Made by a program: the position numbers and the translations under genes. The notes under the pieces are model-generated. The model saw only the letters and a program-made list of their open reading frames with translations. It was not told the DNA's origin and made no database searches. From an uncultured Geobacter sp. (GTDB taxonomy: Bacteria; Desulfobacterota; Desulfuromonadia; Geobacterales; DSM-12255), in NCBI GenBank assembly GCA_937860145.1, contig CALMBF010000158.1, positions 1-36,134 on the forward strand: DNA of 36,134 nt, given 5' to 3'. Positions 25,673-34,421 of this stretch are shown piece after piece; positions within the stretch are counted from its first letter, which is position 1; each line of letters begins with the position of its first letter.

Positions 25673-26740
25673 CTATGCCGGGAGGGTGAACCAGACCCTG
25701 GTGCCGTCTGCGTCGCTTGCGGCCCCGACCGTACCGCCGTGGGCCTCGATGAGCTCCTTCACGATGGCAAGGCCGAGCCCCGCCCCGCCAGCATCCCGGG
25801 AGCGGGAACGGTCCGACCGGAAGAACCGCTCGAACAGGTAGGGGAGGTCCTCTTCGGCAATCGCCGCGCCGCTGTTGGCAAAAACGGTCCTGACGCCGTC
25901 GGCCGTGCGCCGGGCCGAGATCGTGACCCTTCCACCACGGGGGGTGTATTTCCAGGCATTGTCGACCAGGTTGCGGATAGCCTGCAGGAGCTTGTCCCGG
26001 TCCGCCGTTATCCGGTCGCTCCCCGGGTCGAGCTGCCACTCCACAGCGATCTCCTTCTCCTGGAATTTCGGCCGGTACAGCTCCATGATCTGGGCGAGGA
26101 GCTCGTGGAGGGAGAGCTCCCGGCAGTCGAGGAACGACCTGGCGGCATCGGCCCGTGCCAGCTGCTGCAGGTCATCCACCAGGTGGACCAGGCGCAGGAC
26201 CTCCTGCTCCAGCATCTGGAAGGTCTCCCGGTCCGGCGGGATGACGGCGTCGCTGAGCCCCTCCAGGTAGCCGCGCAGGTTCGTCAGGGGGGTACGCAGT
26301 TCGTGGGAAATGTCGGCCACCATGTTCTTGCGCAGCCGCTCGATGGCCTCCAGGTTGTCGGCCATGTGGTTGAAGGCATCGGCGAGCTGCCCCCCTTCGT
26401 AGCGGGAGACCACGTTGACCCGTTCGGTGTAGTTGCCGTCGGCGACCTTCTTGGTGATGGCGGTGATCTGCAGCAGGGGGCGCAGGACCCAGGTGGTCAG
26501 GAGATAGGTGAACAGGCAGCTGAAGATCAGGGCGGCGAGCATCCCCCAGAACATGTGGTGGTGGATCGCCTCCAGAAACCGGGTGTGGGCCTCCAGGGGC
26601 GCCACATGGAACCGTTCGGTCAGCTCCCGGTAGTATTCGGCCGCACGCTTGTCCACGGCCTGCCAGACCACCACGGAGAAGATGGCGAAGATCGGGACGA
26701 AATGGCCGATGAGCAGTTTCCAGAGCAGTCGCTGGCGCAT
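25673..26740 (-). CDS. Sensor histidine kinase with HAMP domain
   Basis: In this 355-residue membrane kinase, TM1 covers about 8-28, a short periplasmic sensor follows (about 29-63), and TM2 covers about 64-85. A HAMP linker (VLRPLLQITAITKKVADGNY) leads to the dimerisation helix with phospho-acceptor His146 (ADISHELRTPLTNLRGYLE). The ATPase domain carries the N box (AIRNLVDNAWKYTP) and G boxes (GGAGLGLAIVKELIEAHGG). It starts immediately after the stop of the response regulator gene and should phosphorylate it. The signal is unknown; the periplasmic loop contains HHH (60-62), possibly metal-binding. Confidence 0.95.
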   Translation of the reverse strand: MRQRLLWKLLIGHFVPIFAIFSVVVWQAVDKRAAEYYRELTERFHVAPLEAHTRFLEAIHHHMFWGMLAALIFSCLFTYLLTTWVLRPLLQITAITKKVADGNYTERVNVVSRYEGGQLADAFNHMADNLEAIERLRKNMVADISHELRTPLTNLRGYLEGLSDAVIPPDRETFQMLEQEVLRLVHLVDDLQQLARADAARSFLDCRELSLHELLAQIMELYRPKFQEKEIAVEWQLDPGSDRITADRDKLLQAIRNLVDNAWKYTPRGGRVTISARRTADGVRTVFANSGAAIAEEDLPYLFERFFRSDRSRSRDAGGAGLGLAIVKELIEAHGGTVGAASDADGTRVWFTLPA

Positions 26741-27484
26741 CTACCCCCCCGGGAGTTCGCTGAACGCGTAGCCATGGCCGCGCACCGTCAGGATGAAGCG
26801 GGGATGGGCGGGATCGTCCTCGACCTTCTGGCGGAGTTTGCCGATATGGACGTCGATGACCCGTTCGATGACCGCCTCCCGGTTCTGGTAGCACTGGCTC
26901 AGGAGTTCGTCCCGGGAAAAGGCTTTCCCGGGAGAGCTCATCAGTGCGTGCAGCAGCTTGAATTCCCAGACGGTGAGGGGGATTGCCCTGCCGTCGCGGG
27001 TGACCCTGCGCCTCACGGGGTCCAGCTCCAGTCCGGCGACGGAGAGGAGGGGCGATGCTGCTGGGGGGGCGGGCCTGCTGCGCCGCAGGATCGCCTTGAC
27101 CCGCTCCACCAGTTCCCGGGGGCTGAACGGTTTGACCACGTAATCGTCGGCCCCCATGGCCAGCCCCGCGACCCGGTCCACTTCTTCCTCCCGTGCCGTG
27201 AGGATCAGGACCGGTACGTCGGAACGGCCCCGCAGTTCCCGGCAGATCGTCCAGCCGTCCATGTTCGGCAGCATCACATCCAGGATGACGAACACCGGGT
27301 CGCACCTGTCCGCTGCCTCCAGGGCCTGACCGCCGTCATGGACCACAACGGTGGCAAACCCGTCCCGCTCCAGGTAGGTTGCCACCAGCGCGGCCGTGTT
27401 GCGGTCGTCCTCCACGATCAGCACGGTCCCCTGGTTGCCGCCGGCGGGGGATGGTCCTGCTGTCGCGCTCGTTTCGTCCGTCAT
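26741..27484 (-). CDS. OmpR/PhoB-family response regulator
   Basis: The 247-residue regulator has a receiver domain with the acidic pair ED/D (25-27), phospho-acceptor Asp69 (FVILDVMLPNMDG) and Lys118 (DDYVVKPFSPREL). The winged-helix DNA-binding domain has LTVWEFKLLHALMSSPGKAFSRDELL and a recognition helix region VIERVIDVHIGKLRQKVE. ATG 27484 has AGGAG 7 nt upstream and overlaps the rhodanese stop codon (ATGA). It is translationally coupled to the kinase gene that follows without a gap. Confidence 0.95.
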   Translation of the reverse strand: MTDETSATAGPSPAGGNQGTVLIVEDDRNTAALVATYLERDGFATVVVHDGGQALEAADRCDPVFVILDVMLPNMDGWTICRELRGRSDVPVLILTAREEEVDRVAGLAMGADDYVVKPFSPRELVERVKAILRRSRPAPPAASPLLSVAGLELDPVRRRVTRDGRAIPLTVWEFKLLHALMSSPGKAFSRDELLSQCYQNREAVIERVIDVHIGKLRQKVEDDPAHPRFILTVRGHGYAFSELPGG

Positions 27485-27798
27485 CGAGCACTCCTCACCT
27501 GGGGGAGGCCGAGGCTCCTCCAGGCGGCCATGTGCCCGGAGAGCAGCCGGGCGTTGCGGTAGCCGAAAAGCCCCAGCAGTTTCCTGGCCATGACCGCCCG
27601 GGGTCCCAGTTCGCACAGGACCACCATCTCGGCCGCCTTGTCCTCGGGGAGGGGTGCCATCCCCAGGAGGATCTTCCAGGTCGGCGCGTGGAGGGCGCCG
27701 GGGATATGGCCGGCCCTGAATTCGAAGCCGGTGCGGACATCCACCACCACCGGGGGGTGACCGGCTGCTATCGTCTCCGCCAGTTCCTTCGGCTCCAT
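27481..27798 (-). CDS. Rhodanese-like single-domain protein
   Basis: This 105-residue rhodanese domain has PPVVVDVRTGFEFRAGHIPGA at the start and the active-site loop VVLCELGPRAVMA, where the Cys would carry the persulfide. SGHMAAWRSLGLP closes the fold. It probably transfers or holds sulfane sulfur in the cytosol. ATG 27798 is preferred because GAGGTG lies 6 nt upstream. It starts 4 nt after the stop of the radical SAM gene and overlaps the response regulator start by 4 nt, so the four genes form one unit. Confidence 0.9.
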   Translation of the reverse strand: MEPKELAETIAAGHPPVVVDVRTGFEFRAGHIPGALHAPTWKILLGMAPLPEDKAAEMVVLCELGPRAVMARKLLGLFGYRNARLLSGHMAAWRSLGLPQVRSAR

Positions 27799-27802
27799 GG
27801 TA

Positions 27803-29260
27803 TCACCTCGTAAGTTGCCGGCTTTCATCCTTGCCCCGCCGCATCTCTTCCATCTTTGCCGGGATCTTGCCGAACAGCCCGATTCCCAGCTTTCTCATGA
27901 CAAAGGAACTCCCCATGAACAGCCTGGTGATCCCCATGAGATAGTCCCGTCTGAAATCGGCCTTCATGGTCATGAATTCGATGATCTTCCCCATGTAGAA
28001 GCGGCGGTAGCTGTCCGCCTGGGCCACCTCGACCTGGAGCATGCTCATCCCCTCGGGTTCCAGGACCGGATCCACCATGTTGTACTTGCCATAATCGCGG
28101 ACCCTGATTCGGGGTTCCAGGTCCCGGTATCCCTCTGCATAGGGCCAGGGGGTGTAGGTGAAAAAGTTGGCGATGTCCGGGTTGTACTGCTGGACCATCT
28201 GTATGGTCCTGTTGATGCTCGCCGGGGTCTCGTCGGGAAATCCCAGCATGAACGACCCCTCGGACACGATCTCCTCGGCCCGGAGCAGTTCGAAGACCTC
28301 CCGGACCTCGTCCGTTGCCATCCGTTTCCCCTCGGCATCCAGAAAACCCTGGTCGGCGGTCTCGATGCCGACCGAGACGTAGATGACCCCCGCCGTGCGA
28401 TACTTCCCGAGGATGTCCCGGTCCCGGATGATGTCCGCTCCCCTGGTTTCCATGAGGAGATGGACCGGCATCTCCCTGGCGATGACCGCGTCCAGGAGCG
28501 CTTCCCACCGTTTCCGGTCACGGGTGGGATACTCGTCGGTGATCAGGAAGACGTTCACCCCGTACGTGCCGTGGAGGTATGCCAGTTCGTCGGCCACCCT
28601 CTGCGGATCCCGGGAGCGCCAGGACCTCCCCCAGAACTTCTGCTGGGAGCAGAACCGGCAGCCCTGGTCGCAGCCCCGGGAGGTGCTGACCGCGCCGAGG
28701 CGCGAACCGGGGATGGCCAGGCAGGTGTAGTCGTCCCAGGCAATCAGGTCCCACGCGGCCTCAAGCGCATCGAGATCGTCCAGAAGGGGGCGCCTGGCGG
28801 TGGCGGTGATGGTGCCGCCGGGGGCCCGGAACGCGATGCCGGGGACCGTGGCCGGATCGCCGCCGGCTTCAAGAACCTCCAGCAACTGCCGGAGGGTGGC
28901 CTCCCCCTCGCCGCAGACGATGTAGTCCACGGCAGCTGTGCCGGCTAGCACCTCCTCGTACATGAACGTCGGGTGGATACCCCCCAGGATGGTGACGGTG
29001 CGGGGATTGGCCGCCTTTGCCAGTTCGAGGGTCCTGACTGCGGCATCGATGGTGGCGGTCATGGCCGAGGTGGCGACATAATCCGCGTTGGTATCGCGCA
29101 GCCGGCGCTCCACATCCCCGAAGCCATCTCCCCTGGCCATGGCGTCGTAGATGGCCGGTGTCACGCGTGCCTGGCGCGCCGCGGCGGCAAGATAGACCAG
29201 GCCGAGGGGGATCCAGCGGCCGGCTATCTCGTCAACACCGCTGTGGTAGGGAGGGGTCAC
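27803..29260 (-). CDS. B12-binding domain radical SAM protein, second paralogue (5' end unclear)
   Basis: A B12-binding domain (TILGGIHPTFMYEEVL) is followed by a radical SAM cluster SRGCDQGCRFCSQ (CxxxCxxC, Cys197/201/204) and EGSFMLGFPDETPASI. The motif order is that of the protein at 24075-25541. The C-terminal tail differs and is basic. The GTG at 29260 falls inside the first conserved strand (ILFVTPPYH). No canonical start precedes that strand before an in-frame stop at 29294-29296, and no ribosome-binding site precedes the GTG. The real start may be a rare codon, or a base may be wrong. It heads the unit radical SAM, rhodanese, response regulator, kinase. Confidence 0.85.
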   Translation of the reverse strand: MTPPYHSGVDEIAGRWIPLGLVYLAAAARQARVTPAIYDAMARGDGFGDVERRLRDTNADYVATSAMTATIDAAVRTLELAKAANPRTVTILGGIHPTFMYEEVLAGTAAVDYIVCGEGEATLRQLLEVLEAGGDPATVPGIAFRAPGGTITATARRPLLDDLDALEAAWDLIAWDDYTCLAIPGSRLGAVSTSRGCDQGCRFCSQQKFWGRSWRSRDPQRVADELAYLHGTYGVNVFLITDEYPTRDRKRWEALLDAVIAREMPVHLLMETRGADIIRDRDILGKYRTAGVIYVSVGIETADQGFLDAEGKRMATDEVREVFELLRAEEIVSEGSFMLGFPDETPASINRTIQMVQQYNPDIANFFTYTPWPYAEGYRDLEPRIRVRDYGKYNMVDPVLEPEGMSMLQVEVAQADSYRRFYMGKIIEFMTMKADFRRDYLMGITRLFMGSSFVMRKLGIGLFGKIPAKMEEMRRGKDESRQLTR

Positions 29261-29440
29261 GAAAAGGATTGTGCTGGGGTGTGCTGCCGTTTCTATCTGG
29301 ATTCTCCCGGGAGGGTCTCCGCAGCAGGCCGGTTTCCCGCGTGTTTGGTATGTTTAAATTTCTATCATATTGCGTCCGAATGTTCCATTCAATTGCTGGC
29401 CGCCATTACCTCCAGCAGGAGTTCTGGGATTTACTCTTCG

Positions 29441-29710
29441 GTGAGGATCAACACCACAGGGGTTGAAGGGGTCAGGAATCTCGCCAATTCTCTCCAGATG
29501 GCAGGGAGAAATGCCGAGGCGATCGAAGTGTTCCGCCAGGCGGTCTGGCTGAGTCCTCAAGATCCGGAAAGCCATTTTCGCCTGGGGTATGCCTACCTTC
29601 TGGCAGGAAACAGCGACCTTGCCTACCAGGAGTACAACCAGTTGGTGCGACTGAACAGCCCATACGCCCAATCGCTGCGTGAATCCCTCAGGGTGCCCGC
29701 TCAACGCTGA
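29441..29710 (+). CDS. TPR-domain fragment or small TPR protein
   Basis: Residues from about 29475 onward read as two tetratricopeptide repeats: NLANSLQMAGRNAEAIEVFR then PESHFRLGYAYLLAGNSDLA. The protein ends at 29710. TPRs are protein-protein interaction modules. The start is uncertain; GTG 29441 is in frame, but without a clear ribosome-binding site. The frame is open far upstream only because it opposes the radical SAM gene. It may be the tail of a decayed longer TPR gene. About 180 bases of AT-richer sequence (29261-29440) precede it with no other gene. Confidence 0.45.
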   Translation: MRINTTGVEGVRNLANSLQMAGRNAEAIEVFRQAVWLSPQDPESHFRLGYAYLLAGNSDLAYQEYNQLVRLNSPYAQSLRESLRVPAQR

Positions 29711-29766
29711 GCCGCGTCATTTCCCTTCAGGTGAGCGTGCCTGAACCGTTGAAGGACGACGACCGC

Positions 29767-30519
29767 TCATCTTTTCCTTGCCACGAAACAGGCGTTCCAT
29801 GTGTCGCTGCCAAGAGCCCTGCCGGTCATGAACTCGCCGGTTTCGACAACCTCGAGGCCGTTCAGGGAAGCCAGAAGATCTATCTCGGGGCAAAAGAGAT
29901 AGCGCATGGAATGAACTTCCCTGATCTCGTCATGGGTATCGTCTCGTGTGTCGTGGGCCAGCATCTGGTAGTGAACCTCGACCAGATTGTCATTGGGCCT
30001 GATGACAGGCTCGGCGATTCTGATGAGTTCCAGCCTGTCACCTGCGCACCTCTTGACCCGGACAGCCGGTCTGTCGTTCAGAACAGCCGGTCCATACCAG
30101 CAATCGAAGATGAAATGGCCGCCGGGGCGCAGATGCTCAGATGCGGTAGCGAAAAACTGGCGGATATCGTCATTGCCCGTCTGATAACTGATGACATGGA
30201 AGAGGGCAAGGACGACGTCATATGTTGCCGGAAACCTTATTTCCCGGGCATCGCCGCAGGAGAATGCCGGATTGTCATCCCGGGACCGGCGACGCGCCTC
30301 CGCAAGCATCACTTCGCTCCGGTCGACGCCATGCACCCGGTAGCCTTCCCCGGCCAGCAATGCGGCATGGATACCCGTGCCGCACCCAAGTTCAAGCAGA
30401 GAAACAGCCTGGGCATCACGGCTCCTGATGAGGCCGGTCACGTAGCGAACCTCGGCGGCATAATCCTTGTCCGCGTAGAGCAGATCGTAGTAGCGCCCAT
30501 ACCGGGCAAAATTTTCCAT
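29767..30519 (-). CDS. Class I SAM-dependent methyltransferase
   Basis: The 250-residue Rossmann-fold methyltransferase has motif I SLLELGCGTGIHAALLA (SAM-binding GxGxG), an acidic motif II (RVHGVDRSEVMLAEA), FSCGDAREIRF, and the post-motif strand YDVVLALFHVISY. The C-terminal half is beta-rich (KRCAGDRLELIRIAEP) as in methyltransferases acting on sugars or small molecules. The substrate is unknown. ATG 30519 has GAGG 7 nt upstream. The cupin gene lies 63 nt upstream on the same strand, and the pair may act together on a saccharide. Confidence 0.9.
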   Translation of the reverse strand: MENFARYGRYYDLLYADKDYAAEVRYVTGLIRSRDAQAVSLLELGCGTGIHAALLAGEGYRVHGVDRSEVMLAEARRRSRDDNPAFSCGDAREIRFPATYDVVLALFHVISYQTGNDDIRQFFATASEHLRPGGHFIFDCWYGPAVLNDRPAVRVKRCAGDRLELIRIAEPVIRPNDNLVEVHYQMLAHDTRDDTHDEIREVHSMRYLFCPEIDLLASLNGLEVVETGEFMTGRALGSDTWNACFVARKR

Positions 30520-30582
30520 GCTCAACCTCGCGGAGAAGATTTCCCGCCGGTGTTACCCGTCCCTATGGTGCCGGGAAGAGAG

Positions 30583-31032
30583 TCAGCCATCGGTCTCACG
30601 TGCCGCAGCCTCGGCAGCGGTGATGCCGGCAAACCTGGTCTTGTCGGCTTCGCCTGAGTAAGGCCCCTGTTTCACCTCGATCATCTCCACCTCTTCGAGC
30701 GCTTCGAATCCGTGACCTCCCGCTGCCAGGAGGATCACGTCGCCAGTTCCGAGAATCCGGCTGGTGACATAGCTGCGCTGCTGATCGTAGAAATCCACCC
30801 TCAATCGTCCCTTCTTGAGCAACAGGACCTCCTGGGTGATGAATACTTCGCGCTGCACCGGATTGTGGACGTGGGGGTCAATGACCTTGCCCGGCGGGTG
30901 TCTCATGTAGGCTAGCTGCTGGGAAAACTCGTCCGGGGTGAAGAAAACGATCCCGTTGTTGCGATACTCTGCATAGATGATGAGCGCCAGCATGACATTG
31001 TCATGGGTTATCTGTTCGAAATTGTTTTTCAT
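30583..31032 (-). CDS. Cupin-fold protein
   Basis: The 149-residue product has a single small beta-barrel with the first cupin motif PHVHNPVQREVFITQEVLLLKKGRLRVDF (HxH plus Glu) and a weaker second motif (TGDVILLAAGGHGFEAL, with the His). The metal-binding residues are therefore present. It resembles cupins next to sugar-modifying genes; no specific activity can be assigned. ATG 31032 has only a weak upstream site. The following gene on the same strand encodes a methyltransferase. Confidence 0.8.
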   Translation of the reverse strand: MKNNFEQITHDNVMLALIIYAEYRNNGIVFFTPDEFSQQLAYMRHPPGKVIDPHVHNPVQREVFITQEVLLLKKGRLRVDFYDQQRSYVTSRILGTGDVILLAAGGHGFEALEEVEMIEVKQGPYSGEADKTRFAGITAAEAAARETDG

Positions 31033-31153
31033 GATGTTCTTGTATCACCTTGGCTGGTTATGGCAAGCGTATTCACGCATCCCGGCCCTCTTCAGCAGAG
31101 GCGCACGCGAACTCCCGGTCATGCTTGCGGTCGGGATGACCCGTCCGGGCGGA

Positions 31154-32416
31154 TCATCCCCTGTCCGCCAGGCCCCGCTCCGCGACAAGGTCGAGTGCCT
31201 CATGAAACACTCCCGCGTGTCTTCTTGCCCCCCCTTCGGCTCGGGAAGACGCCTTGATCACACCATGCTCGGAGGTGAACACCATTTCCCTGCGGGGGAA
31301 GAAGAGCCTGAGCGGTAGCCAACAGCATCCTGCAAGCAGGTAGAACAGGGCCGTTGCCCATATGAGCAGGAGGCCGTAATCACCGATGAAGTCGGTTACC
31401 ACCAGACGCCTGACGTCGGGTAGCGACAGGCGATAGCCGTCGCGCTCATAGCCTCCCCCTGCCGGAACGCTCCCTGTGAAAAGGAGTTCCTTTCCTTTCA
31501 GCAGCTTGAACCCGAGAGTCTTGTTGTCCGCCATGTAGGATTGGTAGGGGTCACTGCCGGCAGCCGGTTCCGGAATGCTGAAGACGATCTTGTAGGGGGA
31601 GCCCGGCACCGCCACGCTATCCTCTTTTCCCGGAGGGTAGCAGTTCAACGTGTAGGGAGTCTCGTAGCCTTCCGGAAGGTCGGGAGCGGAGAAGCGGAGG
31701 AAGAGGGCCAGTCCCAGGTAGCGGGGGTAGATGAAATGCCCTTCGTACAGGGAAGGTGGATAGATGCCGAAGGACCTCTTGCCGTGTCCTGCCGGTGACG
31801 GCGCCAGTTCCATGGTCAGGGTCCTTCTCAGTATCGAGCTGGATGATTCCGCCAGAGTGATCCGCGAAATCGTGCCGCCGATCCCGTGCGGCGTCGGTAA
31901 CGGTTCGCCCTCGATGACCATCTGCCGGTGGACGGACCGGGTGGTGAGACTCACGAGAATACCTGCGAAGAGACAGAGCGTACCTGTCAGAAAAAGGATG
32001 CGGAGCGGGAAATTAGTGGTGCCGCGCCAGGCGGCAAGAGAGTTCCCGGTGCAGCGCGTCTTGTATTCTGCGGCAGCGAGGCGGCCCTGGAGTTCCGGGA
32101 AGACGGTTGTGGCGGGCAGTTCAACCGTTTCGTCGAACAGTTCCGGCATGACATCTGCCGATCTGCCGGACATTATCCGGCGAATCCTGCGGTGTCTGGC
32201 CGTTTCCTGAACAATCCTGGACAGGTAGTTCAGGGGAATCAGGGCGAGCAGTGCGGTAAGGATGATACTCTTGCGGGTGAAAGCCATCAGCGTGACCAGG
32301 GTTTCATCGGTAAAAAAGGCGATTCCGATGTAGATGACAAAAAACAGGGAGAGTACCAGGGGGGGGACGGCCCGGGACGATATCAGCGGCAGCGCGGCAG
32401 AGAAGAGTCGGTTCAT
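31154..32416 (-). CDS. ResB-like membrane protein of the iron-transport operon
   Basis: The 420-residue product has three N-terminal membrane segments: about 16-34, 48-65, and near 140-158 (FPLRILFLTGTLCLFAGILVSL). A large periplasmic beta-rich domain follows. A last helix (LLLIWATALFYLLAGCCWL) leads into a basic tail (RLFFPRREM), the layout of ResB/Ccs1-type proteins, which hold apocytochrome c or heme for assembly. No CXXC is obvious. The start overlaps the stop of the DUF2318 gene by 4 nt (ATGA). Here it probably serves electron or metal handling for the transporter; the ResB link rests on topology and the tail only. Confidence 0.65.
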   Translation of the reverse strand: MNRLFSAALPLISSRAVPPLVLSLFFVIYIGIAFFTDETLVTLMAFTRKSIILTALLALIPLNYLSRIVQETARHRRIRRIMSGRSADVMPELFDETVELPATTVFPELQGRLAAAEYKTRCTGNSLAAWRGTTNFPLRILFLTGTLCLFAGILVSLTTRSVHRQMVIEGEPLPTPHGIGGTISRITLAESSSSILRRTLTMELAPSPAGHGKRSFGIYPPSLYEGHFIYPRYLGLALFLRFSAPDLPEGYETPYTLNCYPPGKEDSVAVPGSPYKIVFSIPEPAAGSDPYQSYMADNKTLGFKLLKGKELLFTGSVPAGGGYERDGYRLSLPDVRRLVVTDFIGDYGLLLIWATALFYLLAGCCWLPLRLFFPRREMVFTSEHGVIKASSRAEGGARRHAGVFHEALDLVAERGLADRG

Positions 32417-33747
32417 TTGCCCCCCTCCGTTGCCCCTGTCGTCGCCCGCACCGTTGCGGTCCAGCTGTTGATGAGCGTTATGCCATCAATGGCTATGCCG
32501 TCAGCCTTTTCCGTGAATTGGACCGGCACGGGGTTGCAGCCCCCCGGTTTGCCGACGGTATCCAGGGGGATGAGCGTCTTGCAGTAGTAGCAGATCACCG
32601 ATCCTTCCGCCTGGCCATAGCCGTCAGGCTTGCAGATGGCGCAGGCATCGAGGTCAACGGTGAAGCTCCCCGCTGGACTCATCAGCACGAAGAAACGGGC
32701 TTGCCGCTCACCCCGTTTGAACAGGTACTTGTGCAGTTTGCCGTCTTCCAGGTCGACCTCCCCCTTTTTCGGGATGAAAATCTCCCCCGACGGGCTTGCC
32801 GTGACCGGGATCGGCTTGGGGTCCCAGTACTCCACGGCGGGAAAACTGCTCCGGTAGGCTGCCCCCCCGAGGATGACCACGGTGAGCAGGGGTACGACGA
32901 GGAGTGAGCGCTGCCTGCCGATGGCTGCAGCCAGCAGCTTGCGGCGCTGTGCCCCCTGGCGGATATGGGCCACCGACGGGGGGCGCTGGAGCTGAATGGC
33001 AAGGAGGACCAGCAGCGCCGGGGTGAACCAGATGGCCATCCCCCCCCAGAATCCGACCTCCTTGCCGAACAGCAGACCGATGAGCTTCCAGGCAATCGGG
33101 CGGATAAAGAGGTGGTCCGGGACCAGAACAGATTCCATGAACTGATGCACGAAATCATGAATCCCCTTCATGACCTTCATGCTCAGGGGGGAGAAAAGGT
33201 CGAGGCGGAGGATCGACGAGGAGCTGTAGAGCAGGAGCGACACCACCCCGGCCAGCATGCCCGAGGGTGATACCCGGAAAGAGTCGGGGAGCAGCCTCTC
33301 CAGATGCCGGGCGCCGGATGCCAGTACCGCGGCCGCCAGTACGAGGAACACAAGGTGCACAAGTGTGCCGCTTCCCCCCTGGAGCGTACAGGCGCCGACG
33401 GCCCCGGCCAGAAGGCCGGCCAGCGCAGCGCAGATGCCGGCGCCGAGCGGCGTGCCCAGGAACCGCTCTCCAGTGGGCGTCACCCCTCGGTCGGTACTCC
33501 GGTAGATGGCCACGACGGAGCTCCCCCAGAACAGGAGAAAGCTTACTCCCAGGGCCGACCTGATCGTTCCGAAGAGGGTGTTCACCGGAAGGGAGCCGAA
33601 AAGAAAAAAAGTCCCCGCAGCGCCCACGGTGAAGCCGACATTGCCCGCGATGGCAACGGTCGGTCGTTGGCCGGAAAACCCCCGCAGCAGGACCAGGACG
33701 ACGATGGCCCAGGAGAGGATATGGGGAATGAATTTCAGGGCGGACAT
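32413..33747 (-). CDS. FtrD-like (DUF2318) membrane protein with C-terminal Cys-rich domain
   Basis: A 444-residue inner-membrane protein with about eight hydrophobic segments in its first 300 residues. A periplasmic DUF2318 domain follows at about 300-430, with three Cys groups: DACAICKPDGYG, ICYYCKTLIPLD and PGGCNPVPV. This pattern defines the FtrD-like family, found in FtrABCD and P19-type ferrous iron uptake systems, where it is proposed to pass electrons or iron across the membrane. Its neighbours (ABC ATPases and an FtsX-like permease) match that setting. The ATG overlaps the stop of the preceding ABC gene by 1 nt, so expression is coupled. Confidence 0.88.
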   Translation of the reverse strand: MSALKFIPHILSWAIVVLVLLRGFSGQRPTVAIAGNVGFTVGAAGTFFLFGSLPVNTLFGTIRSALGVSFLLFWGSSVVAIYRSTDRGVTPTGERFLGTPLGAGICAALAGLLAGAVGACTLQGGSGTLVHLVFLVLAAAVLASGARHLERLLPDSFRVSPSGMLAGVVSLLLYSSSSILRLDLFSPLSMKVMKGIHDFVHQFMESVLVPDHLFIRPIAWKLIGLLFGKEVGFWGGMAIWFTPALLVLLAIQLQRPPSVAHIRQGAQRRKLLAAAIGRQRSLLVVPLLTVVILGGAAYRSSFPAVEYWDPKPIPVTASPSGEIFIPKKGEVDLEDGKLHKYLFKRGERQARFFVLMSPAGSFTVDLDACAICKPDGYGQAEGSVICYYCKTLIPLDTVGKPGGCNPVPVQFTEKADGIAIDGITLINSWTATVRATTGATEGGK

Positions 33748-34421
33748 CAGGCGTTCATCCGTTCTTCCCGCACCAGCACCCCGTCATCGAGGTAGATGGT
33801 CCGGTCCCCCCAGGCTGCCACTTCCTGGTTGTGGGTTACCATGATCACCGTGAACCTCTCCTCGGCCCGTAGCTCCCTGAGGAGTTCCATGACCATCATG
33901 GTGCTCTTGTGGTCGAGGTTCCCGGTCGGTTCATCTCCCAGGAGCAGTTTCGGGCTGTTGATGATCGCCCTGGCGATGCAGACCCGCTGCTGCTCCCCGC
34001 CGGAAAGCTCCCCCGGCCTGTTCTTCAGGCGATGCCCCAGCCCGACCCGCTCCAGTGCTGACCGGGCCTCGGCTTCATCGGGAACGCTGTGGAAGTACTG
34101 GGCCATCATGACATTCTCCACGGCGGTCAGGTAGGGTACCAGGTGGTGCTGCTGAAAAATGATCCCCACGTACTCCCTGCGGAACCGTGCCAGCCCGTCC
34201 TCGGAAAGCGTGAGCAGGTCCCTTCCCCCGACGAGCAGCGAACCGTCGCTGGGCCGGTCGAGTCCCCCGATGAGGTTCAGCAGCGTGCTTTTACCGGAAC
34301 CTGAATGCCCCATCACCGACAGCCACTCTCCTTCCGGTACGGTCAGGTCAAGGGGTTTCAGGGCGCAGATCTCGCCGTAACTGCGGCTGAGCCTGCCTGT
34401 TTCAACAATCGTTGTTGCCAT
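33747..34421 (-). CDS. ABC transporter ATP-binding protein (LolD/MacB type)
   Basis: The 224-residue ATPase is complete: Walker A GHSGSGKST, Q-loop IIFQQHHLVPYLTAVENVM, signature LSGGEQQR, Walker B LLLGDEPTGNLD and H-loop VTHNQE. The PTGNLD and LVPYLTAVENV signatures place it with LolD/MacB ATPases that drive FtsX-like mechanotransmission permeases rather than solute channels. It begins 20 nt inside the preceding ATPase gene and ends overlapping the DUF2318 start. It probably pairs with the permease at 35064-36090. Confidence 0.95.
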   Translation of the reverse strand: MATTIVETGRLSRSYGEICALKPLDLTVPEGEWLSVMGHSGSGKSTLLNLIGGLDRPSDGSLLVGGRDLLTLSEDGLARFRREYVGIIFQQHHLVPYLTAVENVMMAQYFHSVPDEAEARSALERVGLGHRLKNRPGELSGGEQQRVCIARAIINSPKLLLGDEPTGNLDHKSTMMVMELLRELRAEERFTVIMVTHNQEVAAWGDRTIYLDDGVLVREERMNA

